Source: JTS-RE37 sp041743975 (GTDB taxonomy: Bacteria > Bacteroidota > Bacteroidia > Flavobacteriales > Flavobacteriaceae). Taken from it: DNA of 10,833 bases. A model generated the notes under the pieces. The model worked only from the letters and a program-made list of their open reading frames with translations, was not told the DNA's origin and did not search any database. The translations under genes and the position numbers were made by a program. The stretch lies in the NCBI GenBank assembly GCA_041743975.1, contig JBGTLT010000205.1:1-10833 (forward strand), written 5' to 3'. Each line of letters begins with the position of its first letter. Within the stretch, counting starts at the first letter, position 1. Positions 6,087 through 10,833 of the stretch are shown here, piece after piece.

Positions 6087-7751
6087 ATGAAAAAACAATT
6101 GATCAAAATTGTACTCTCTTGTGCAGTGATAGGAGGAACTTTAACAGCCACCAGCTGTAAAAAATCTTCCTCGTCAAAAAATGTTTCAAGGGCTACCGGC
6201 TGGAAGATTAATGCCAAAGAAGGTGGCTTTCAGTACAATTCCGACTTTAAGGAACAGGAAACTGCCCCTGGTCTTGTATTTGTTGAAGGAGGAACATTTA
6301 CAAAAGGGAAGGTACAGGATGATGTGATGCACGAATGGAACAATACCCCCACATCGCAGCACGTTCAGTCTTTTTATATGGATGAGACCGAGGTTACCAA
6401 TGTGATGTACCTGGAGTACCTGGATTACCTTAAAAGCGTCTACCCGCCTGAAAACCCAAAGTACTCAAATATCTATACGGGTGCATTGCCAGATACCCTT
6501 GTTTGGAGAAACCGATTAGGGTTTAATGAAACAATGACCAATAATTACCTTCGGCACCCGGCCTACGCGGAATATCCTGTTGTCGGTGTAAACTGGGTAC
6601 AGGCTGTTCAGTTTGCCGAATGGCGGACAGACAGGGTTAACGAAGCCATGCTCGAGAGGGAAGGCTACCTGGCCAAAGATGCCAAATATGAAGCCGCTAG
6701 TGGCGAGATAGCCGGAACCTTCAGTACAGAAGCCTATTTGAACAGGCCTGAATCTGTTTATGGCGGGCAAATAGATTCCCTGCAGGGGAAAATGAAAAAG
6801 GATTCCGTTTCAGCTTTTGCCAAAAGGAGCAGCGGGATTATTATGCCGGAATACAGGTTGCCTACTGAGACGGAGTGGGAATATGCTGCAGCTGCACTTC
6901 AGGGTTCAAGGGAGTACAACAATTACAGGGGAAGGAAAAAATATCCCTGGGAAGGGGAATATACCCGAAGCGGACAACGTGTGGGAAGAGGGGACCAATT
7001 GGCCAACTTTAAACAGGGGAAAGGTGATTATGGCGGGATAGCAGGATGGTCTGACGACGGTGCTGATATTACAGCTGAGGTTAAATCCTATAAACCCAAT
7101 GACCTGGGCCTTTATGATATGGCCGGTAATGTTGCAGAATGGGTTGCAGATGTGTACAGGCCTATCGTTGATGATGAAATAAGTGATTTTAATTATTACA
7201 GGGGAAATATTTATATGAAAACCGCTATTGGAGAAGATGGCAAGGTTACTATTCTCCGGGATAGTATCGCCTTTGATACACTTCCAAACGGTAGAATCGT
7301 TGCGGTAAACCTCCCCGGGGAAATTAAAATGGTACCCGTGGATGAGAAGGAAACCTACTTAAGGACCAACTTCTCAGACAGCGATAACAGGGGGTACCGG
7401 GACGGTGATCCGGGATCATCCAGGTTCTTTGACCGTTTCAGTGAAGACGACGATAAGAGTGCCCGTAAAATGTATGATTCCCCACAGCACACGGTGGAAC
7501 TTGATTCTACCGGCAACCTTATGCGGGAATATGATAAGTCGAACAACCGGACTACCCTCATCAATGATGAAGTACGGGTCTATAAAGGAGGTTCCTGGAG
7601 AGACAGGGCCTACTGGCTTGATCCTGCACAGCGAAGATACCTGCCACAGTATATGGCGACGGATTATATTGGCTTCCGATGTGCCATGTCCAGGGTCGGT
7701 TCCAAATCCAAAACCAAAAACAAGACCATACGCGGTAAAAAGGTCCGATAA
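6087..7751 (+). CDS. gldJ: Gliding motility / T9SS lipoprotein GldJ
   Basis: GldJ is an outer-membrane lipoprotein needed for gliding and type IX secretion; in Flavobacterium johnsoniae it stabilises GldK. The protein has 554 residues, about the usual size. A lipoprotein signal ends LTATSC (Cys24). The body is a formylglycine-generating-enzyme-like (SUMF1/FGE-sulfatase) fold: VEGGTFTKGKV (66-76), DETEVTNVMYLEYL (98-111), YPVVGVNWVQAVQFAEW (about 162-178), RLPTETEWEYAAAA (about 257-270), NDLGLYDMAGNVAEWV (about 338-353), VYKGGSWRDRAYW (about 498-510) and IGFRCAMSRVG (about 528-538). A strongly basic tail (KTKNKTIRGKKVR) follows. In F. johnsoniae the extreme C-terminus is reported to matter for motility separately from secretion. 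It is monocistronic here, with a strong terminator 21 bp downstream. Presence of gldJ does not by itself prove the strain glides. Confidence 0.96.
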   Translation: MKKQLIKIVLSCAVIGGTLTATSCKKSSSSKNVSRATGWKINAKEGGFQYNSDFKEQETAPGLVFVEGGTFTKGKVQDDVMHEWNNTPTSQHVQSFYMDETEVTNVMYLEYLDYLKSVYPPENPKYSNIYTGALPDTLVWRNRLGFNETMTNNYLRHPAYAEYPVVGVNWVQAVQFAEWRTDRVNEAMLEREGYLAKDAKYEAASGEIAGTFSTEAYLNRPESVYGGQIDSLQGKMKKDSVSAFAKRSSGIIMPEYRLPTETEWEYAAAALQGSREYNNYRGRKKYPWEGEYTRSGQRVGRGDQLANFKQGKGDYGGIAGWSDDGADITAEVKSYKPNDLGLYDMAGNVAEWVADVYRPIVDDEISDFNYYRGNIYMKTAIGEDGKVTILRDSIAFDTLPNGRIVAVNLPGEIKMVPVDEKETYLRTNFSDSDNRGYRDGDPGSSRFFDRFSEDDDKSARKMYDSPQHTVELDSTGNLMREYDKSNNRTTLINDEVRVYKGGSWRDRAYWLDPAQRRYLPQYMATDYIGFRCAMSRVGSKSKTKNKTIRGKKVR

Positions 7752-7772
7752 GGCCTGATTATTGAAAATAGC

Positions 7773-7809
7773 AAAAGAAAGCCCCGGCCCTGTGCCAGGG
7801 CTTTCTTTT
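7773..7809 (+). terminator. Intrinsic terminator of gldJ
   Basis: A 12-bp perfect stem (7773-7784 with 7798-7809) closes a 13-nt loop that can add a GGC/GCC inner stem. The 3' arm ends in CTTTCTTTT. It starts 21 bp after the gldJ stop. The A-rich 5' arm means it could also work from the minus strand. Confidence 0.88.
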
Positions 7810-7810
7810 G

Positions 7811-8147
7811 ATTAAATGCAGCCCCGGACGTATCCATTCCAGCGGGTAGCCAGGGAATCCATTCCTAACTGTATTATCGATAAAGAGGTTATGGGGAATC
7901 AGGAAACCAATATAGCGGGATTCCCCTTCAGATCAACACCACAACGGATACTTCAACCCTTGATCCTGGACATTTTTGGAAGAAAACCTTTCATCCCTTT
8001 TTTCTGCGTTTTATCGAATAAATCCAATAAATCATAAGAATATTCCTTCTAGTAAAATCCTATGGAATATAGGGAGACCCATACAATAGAAACCAGTAAA
8101 TACGGATCAGGAATTATCCCCAAATCCAGGTAAACTTGAAAAGTTTT
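7811..8147. other. Sparse spacer downstream of gldJ
   Basis: I see no convincing gene here. One frame is open at 7816-8037 (73 codons, starting MQPRTYPFQRV), but it begins 6 bp after the gldJ terminator, lacks any recognisable domain or start signal, and is rich in residues typical of chance frames. The stretch carries a short repeat ATCCATTCC at 7832-7840 and 7857-7865, and a perfect 8-bp inverted repeat GGGGAATC/GATTCCCC (7893-7900 and 7919-7926, 18-nt loop). Confidence 0.5.
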
Positions 8148-8303
8148 ATGATATCTAAAGACAACACTCAGGCAGTATTCAGGGAACTCGGCAACAAAAT
8201 AGATAAAGCATACTTCCGGATTTTTTACCGGTTTGTCTTTGTAGTATACCTGATGGTACTATGTGCATTAATATTCAGGGCAACATCGGGTTTCGTCAAC
8301 TGA
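8148..8303 (+). CDS. Possible small single-pass membrane protein, 51 aa
   Basis: This ORF runs from ATG at 8148 to TGA at 8301-8303. The predicted peptide has a polar, charged N-terminal half (MISKDNTQAVFRELGNKIDK) and then one hydrophobic stretch (about residues 28-43, RFVFVVYLMVLCALIF), followed by a short Arg-containing tail. That arrangement is what a small single-span inner-membrane protein looks like, and it is less likely than the neighbouring frames to arise by chance. I do not recognise a family. Frame analysis shows an in-frame stop upstream at 8097-8099 and no earlier ATG. A weak hairpin lies about 27 bp downstream. Expression is unproven. Confidence 0.4.
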   Translation: MISKDNTQAVFRELGNKIDKAYFRIFYRFVFVVYLMVLCALIFRATSGFVN

Positions 8304-8329
8304 AAAAAAATAAGAAATTGTGTAGGGTT

Positions 8330-8370
8330 AGCAGCGTTCATTCTTTAGGGGGGCGCTGTTTTCTATTTTT
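8330..8370 (+). terminator. Weak terminator-like hairpin before murF
   Basis: Bases 8330-8336 (AGCAGCG) can pair with 8354-8360 (CGCTGTT), 7 bp including one G-T pair, across a 17-nt loop, followed by the T-rich run TTCTATTTTT. It would fit the end of a transcript from the small ORF at 8148-8303. The stem is short and the loop long, so this is tentative. Confidence 0.3.
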
Positions 8371-8371
8371 G
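8364..8371 (+). promoter_or_regulatory. Candidate -7 box for murF
   Basis: TATTTTTG matches the Bacteroidota -7 consensus TAnnTTTG exactly. About 17 bp upstream is TTTA rather than the expected TTG. If used, it gives a leader of roughly 130 nt to the murF start at 8510. Apart from this and the weak hairpin, nothing else is recognised in the 206 bp between 8304 and 8509. Confidence 0.3.
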
Positions 8372-8509
8372 CAATATGCCGTTCTCATAAAATGGATTAC
8401 TTTAGTTCCGGAGAAAGCCGTTGTAATTTTTGTCCTTTATTAAAACCATAGTTTATCGAATATCAAAAAACGTCATACATAAAATGTTCTCCAGTATCCT
8501 GATCAGTAA

Positions 8510-9784
8510 ATGAATATAGCACAGCTGCACAAACTTTTTCTGGAAAATCCAATAGCCTGCACTGATACCAGAAAAATAGTTCCGAAATGTATCTTCTTTG
8601 CCCTCAAAGGTGACAATTACAACGGTAACACCTTTGCTTCCCAGGCTTTACAAAAAGGCGCGGCCTATGCCGTGGTGGATGAGCCGGAATATGCAGCGGA
8701 TGACAACATAATTGCAGTAACCGATGTCCTGGAAACACTCCAGCAGCTTGCAACCTACCATAGAAAACACTCAAATGCCAGGGTGATCGCCCTTACGGGG
8801 AGTAACGGAAAGACCACCACAAAGGAATTGATCCATGCCGTTCTTTCCCAAAAGTACCGGACCATTGCCACCCCTGGTAATCTAAACAACCATATTGGAG
8901 TGCCCCTTACCCTGCTCTCAATACGGGAAGATACCGAATACGCTATCGTGGAAATGGGTGCTAACCACCCAGGGGAAATCGCCTTTCTGGCTGAACTGGC
9001 ACAACCGGATTACGGGTATATCACCAATTTCGGAAAAGCACATTTAGAAGGATTCGGGAGCCTGGAAGGCGTCATAAAAGCCAAAACTGAGCTCTATAAC
9101 CATCTTTTACGTAATAAAAAATATATATTTCTGAATGCTGATGATCCCGTGCAATCGGAGAAACTGATATCATATATCCCCAAAGTAGGATTCAGCACCT
9201 CCGACCGGCAATTTTTTATCATTCGTTTTCTGGGTGCTCAGCCCTTTGTTTCCCTTATGGTTGAAGGGACAACAATCCATACCAGGCTGATAGGGGCGTA
9301 TAATTTTTCAAATTGCGGTGCCGCCGTACTTATGGGCAAATATTTCAATGTCCCCCTGGAGGCTATTAAGCATGCCCTTGAATCCTATGTGCCCTCCAAT
9401 AACCGGTCTCAGCAGATTGAAAAAAATGGACATCATATCATCCTGGATGCCTATAATGCCAACCCCGACAGCATGAGGGCAGCCCTGGAAAACTTCAGTA
9501 CCATGCAGGGTTCCCCTAAAATTGTTTTCCTGGGAGATATGTTCGAGCTGGGCAGTACAGCCAGGGAGGAGCATCAGCGCATAGCAGATTTGGCCCAAAG
9601 CCTTGTTCTTGACACGGTGTTCCTGATCGGGGAAAATTTTAGCAGGGCCAATACCCCCCTGCACCAATTTTCATCCTATGAAAAACTTTCGGACTATCTC
9701 ATGCAACATCCCCTTGCCCAAAGTTCTGTTCTAATCAAGGGTTCAAGAGGTATGGCACTGGAACGGGTGCTGGATCTCCTGTAG
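8510..9784 (+). CDS. murF: UDP-N-acetylmuramoyl-tripeptide--D-alanyl-D-alanine ligase
   Basis: MurF adds D-Ala-D-Ala to the UDP-MurNAc-tripeptide using ATP, the last cytoplasmic step of the peptidoglycan pentapeptide. The protein has 424 residues, slightly shorter than the E. coli enzyme. Order of features: N-terminal substrate domain with CTDTRKI (17-23) and FFALKGDNYNGN (29-40); ATP P-loop TGSNGKTTTKE (96-106); GNLNNHIGVPLTLL (123-136); VEMGANHPGEIA (147-158); TNFGKAHLEGFGS (172-184); the likely carbamylated Lys192 in IKAKTELYN; NADDP (209-213); and the C-terminal ligase domain with NRSQ (298-301), DAYNANPDSMRAAL (313-326), LGDMFELG (341-348) and LIKGSRGMALERVL (408-421). All key motifs are intact. 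It is on the same strand as gldJ but separated by a terminator and about 750 bp, so it is transcribed separately. Confidence 0.97.
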   Translation: MNIAQLHKLFLENPIACTDTRKIVPKCIFFALKGDNYNGNTFASQALQKGAAYAVVDEPEYAADDNIIAVTDVLETLQQLATYHRKHSNARVIALTGSNGKTTTKELIHAVLSQKYRTIATPGNLNNHIGVPLTLLSIREDTEYAIVEMGANHPGEIAFLAELAQPDYGYITNFGKAHLEGFGSLEGVIKAKTELYNHLLRNKKYIFLNADDPVQSEKLISYIPKVGFSTSDRQFFIIRFLGAQPFVSLMVEGTTIHTRLIGAYNFSNCGAAVLMGKYFNVPLEAIKHALESYVPSNNRSQQIEKNGHHIILDAYNANPDSMRAALENFSTMQGSPKIVFLGDMFELGSTAREEHQRIADLAQSLVLDTVFLIGENFSRANTPLHQFSSYEKLSDYLMQHPLAQSSVLIKGSRGMALERVLDLL

Positions 9785-9866
9785 CACCATAATGGCACGG
9801 CCCATTTATAATCAGATGCAATCGGCCTAATAATTTAAGTTATCCTGTCCGGGTGTCTACGGGGCG

Positions 9867-9895
9867 TTGTTTACATTCAGGCATACATAACTTTC
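9867..9895 (+). promoter_or_regulatory. Candidate promoter for the DUF421 gene
   Basis: TTG at 9867-9869 and TAACTTTC at 9888-9895 (7 of 8 to TAnnTTTG) are separated by 18 bp, close to the -33/-7 spacing used by the Bacteroidota primary sigma factor. The start codon at 9903 is only 7 bp after the -7 box, so a transcript from here would be leaderless or nearly so. This is a pattern match only. Confidence 0.3.
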
Positions 9896-9902
9896 TTCAG
9901 AC

Positions 9903-10427
9903 ATGGATATTTCTACGATTACTGGTACGGACCTGGCCACCCTGGGTACCATATTTTTAAGTACAGCAGGCATTTATTTGACTATAATCCTGATGACCCG
10001 TTTGTTTGGTAAACGGAGTTTTTCAAAAATGTCGGGGTTCGATTTTGCTATGACTATTGCAGTTGGTTCTATTGTAGCCACCACCTCGCTTAGCAACACT
10101 ACCCATTTTACGGAAGGGTTTTTTGCGCTGCTCTCACTGTTTTTGCTGCAATTTCTGATTGGTTGGGCGCGGAAAAACAGCAGGCTTGAAGCAGTAGTAG
10201 ACAATGCCCCGCTTTTATTGATGAAGAATGAACACATTCTGGAAGAAAATATGATGAAAGCAAGGGTAACCATAGCCGACCTGAGGGCCAAGCTGCGGGA
10301 GGCCAATGTTACCCGCCTGTCACAGGTAAAAGCCGTGGTTTTTGAAACAACAGGGGATCTTTCCGTATTGCATGGGGAGGATCCTGATATGGTGGATGAC
10401 TGGCTACTGGAGGATGTAAAGTCATAA
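9903..10427 (+). CDS. DUF421 / YetF-like membrane protein
   Basis: The product is a 174-residue inner-membrane protein of the DUF421 (YetF/YdfS-type) family, whose biochemical role is poorly defined. Three hydrophobic segments are visible at about 16-36, 47-62 and 71-89, then a soluble C-terminal domain (about 96-174). The stretch GKRSFSKMSGFDFAMTIAVGSI (36-57) between the first two helices is the diagnostic membrane motif of the family. The tail contains ADLRAKLREANV (125-136) and VVFETTGDLSVL (145-156), which match the family's Leu-Arg-x(n)-V and E-x-x-G-x-L-S-V blocks. Length is at the short end of the family. It follows murF by 118 bp with a possible promoter of its own. A small terminator lies 80 bp after the stop. 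Family call is solid; function is unknown. Confidence 0.88.
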   Translation: MDISTITGTDLATLGTIFLSTAGIYLTIILMTRLFGKRSFSKMSGFDFAMTIAVGSIVATTSLSNTTHFTEGFFALLSLFLLQFLIGWARKNSRLEAVVDNAPLLLMKNEHILEENMMKARVTIADLRAKLREANVTRLSQVKAVVFETTGDLSVLHGEDPDMVDDWLLEDVKS

Positions 10428-10467
10428 ATGCCCGGGGCAAATATTCGCGTTCCCGGTTTCCAGGGTG

Positions 10468-10484
10468 GTAAAACTGCGTTTTAC
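10468..10484. repeat. Small inverted repeat after the DUF421 gene
   Basis: GTAAAAC (10468-10474) and GTTTTAC (10478-10484) form a perfect 7-bp stem with a 3-nt loop TGC, 41 bp beyond the stop codon. No T-run follows, so on its own it is not a terminator; it may help protect the mRNA 3' end together with the next hairpin. Confidence 0.5.
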
Positions 10485-10492
10485 ACTTTCCG

Positions 10493-10535
10493 AAAAAAAT
10501 CCAATCCATCCACCAGGGCGTAGTGGATTTTTTTT
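10493..10535 (+). terminator. Terminator of the DUF421 gene (bidirectional shape)
   Basis: ATCCAC (10508-10513) pairs with GTGGAT (10523-10528) around a 9-nt loop, followed by seven further T residues (10529-10535). Alternatively, an A-run plus TCCA at 10493-10503 pairs with TGGA plus a T-run at 10524-10534 (11 bp, 20-nt loop). Either fold gives a usable intrinsic terminator for the plus strand. The A-run on the left gives the minus strand a T-run as well, so it could end transcripts coming from the tRNA. Confidence 0.75.
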
Positions 10536-10552
10536 GCTGTATGATATATCCC

Positions 10553-10607
10553 GGATTACATGGCGGTGATCCAGGGCATCGGTCACGACTGCAAATAGAA
10601 AATCCAT
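10553..10607. repeat. Imperfect direct repeat, copy 1
   Basis: This 55-bp unit begins GGATTACATGGCGGTGATCC and ends AGAAAATCCAT. It matches the unit at 10629-10680 at roughly four of five positions, with one 3-bp length difference. Start-to-start distance is 76 bp. On the minus strand it reads as a peptide MDFLFAVVTDALDHRHVIR. Confidence 0.8.
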
Positions 10608-10628
10608 AACGGGCAGACACACATTTCT

Positions 10629-10680
10629 GGATTACCTGGCGGTGATCCAGTGGATCAGTCACATCATGCAGAAAATCCAT
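10629..10680. repeat. Imperfect direct repeat, copy 2
   Basis: This 52-bp unit begins GGATTACCTGGCGGTGATCC and ends AGAAAATCCAT, parallel to copy 1. Its right-hand end (10659-10680) is the left arm of the large hairpin next to the tRNA. On the minus strand it reads MDFLHDVTDPLDHRQVIQ, similar to the peptide from copy 1. Confidence 0.8.
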
Positions 10681-10714
10681 CCGCCGGGGCGGATGGATTT
10701 TCTGCATGATGTGA
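10659..10714. repeat. Perfect 26-bp-stem hairpin at the tRNA-Val 3' end
   Basis: Bases 10659-10684 are exactly complementary to 10689-10714, leaving a 4-nt loop CGGG. The right arm includes the last three bases of the tRNA (10712-10714), so the structure starts inside the tRNA 3' end. It lies immediately downstream of the tRNA on the minus strand. There is no T-run after it on either strand, so it is not a classical intrinsic terminator, though it could block or process the tRNA transcript. Confidence 0.85.
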
Positions 10715-10786
10715 GATATACTGGATTCGAACCAGTGACCTCTGCCCTGTCAAGGCAGCGCTCTAAACCAACTGAGCTAATATCCC
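10712..10786 (-). tRNA. tRNA-Val (anticodon GAC)
   Basis: Read on the minus strand, 75 nt fold into a full cloverleaf. The acceptor GGGATAT pairs with ATATCTC (one G-T pair); the D arm is GCTC/GAGC; the anticodon arm CTGCC/GGCAG closes the loop TTGACAG with anticodon GAC, reading GUC/GUU valine codons; the T arm ACTGG/CCAGT closes TTCGAAT. The discriminator base is A. CCA is not encoded (the next bases are CAT), so it must be added by the nucleotidyltransferase. A possible -7 element TAATTTTC lies about 20 bp upstream (10807-10814). Confidence 0.95.
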
Positions 10787-10833
10787 TTAAAAGAATTGCA
10801 ATATCGGAAAATTATCGGGATCTTTTTAGTCTG

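Noticed and set aside
7816..8037. 73-codon ORF after gldJ as a gene
   Set aside because: It begins 6 bp past the gldJ terminator, has no recognisable domain, signal or start context, and overlaps an inverted repeat; left as unassigned spacer.
10553..10680. CRISPR array
   Set aside because: Only two imperfect units with a 21-bp gap, no further copies, no cas genes, and the units differ by an indel.
10309..10707. Minus-strand frame of 132 codons across the repeats and the DUF421 gene tail
   Set aside because: It runs through the terminator and into the coding end of DUF421 antisense; only the short repeated part looks protein-like, and that is reported as a repeat finding.
10712..10786. Reading the tRNA as Asp (GTC)
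   Set aside because: That comes from reading the loop on the plus strand; on the transcribed minus strand the anticodon loop is TTGACAG, giving GAC (Val).

Overview
The window looks like a chromosomal segment from a gliding-type Flavobacteriaceae member (phylum Bacteroidota). The main evidence is PorV and GldJ, outer-membrane parts of the type IX secretion/gliding machinery. The unlinked PDH E1-beta and the cdd, pdhA and pdhC genes beside porV fit the same family. I cannot place the genus from sequence alone. No phage genes, insertion sequences or CRISPR array are visible, and the genes read as core housekeeping and envelope functions.

Layout. The left half (1-5606) is on the minus strand. 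In transcription order it holds porV (5606-4452), a strong terminator hairpin (4401-4428), cdd cytidine deaminase (4368-3886), pdhA and pdhC (3599-911, 4 bp apart, an evident operon), a terminator-like hairpin (835-863), and a partial M28-family zinc peptidase lipoprotein that runs off the left edge (822 to before 1). From 6087 onward the genes are on the plus strand: gldJ (6087-7751) with a textbook terminator (7773-7809), a roughly 700-bp sparse stretch containing a possible 51-residue membrane peptide (8148-8303), murF (8510-9784), and a DUF421/YetF-like membrane protein (9903-10427) followed by a terminator. At the right edge is a minus-strand tRNA-Val(GAC) (10712-10786). Just downstream of it are a perfect 26-bp-stem hairpin and two imperfect direct repeats.

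How the genes fit together. PorV and GldJ serve protein secretion across the outer membrane and gliding. PdhA and PdhC are the E1-alpha and E2 parts of pyruvate dehydrogenase. Cdd is pyrimidine salvage, MurF is the last cytoplasmic step of peptidoglycan precursor assembly, and the M28 peptidase is a predicted envelope lipoprotein.

Points deserving a second look: (1) porU, which in Flavobacterium johnsoniae lies between gldJ and porV, is not in the 480-bp gap here; (2) the repeat and hairpin cluster abutting the tRNA-Val 3' end, whose two copies differ in a codon-like way on the minus strand; (3) a calcium-loop-like Asp-rich motif in PorV; (4) a terminator-like hairpin ending 12 bp before the M28 start codon; (5) two unannotated small ORFs. 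I found nothing I would call a new defence or mobile system.
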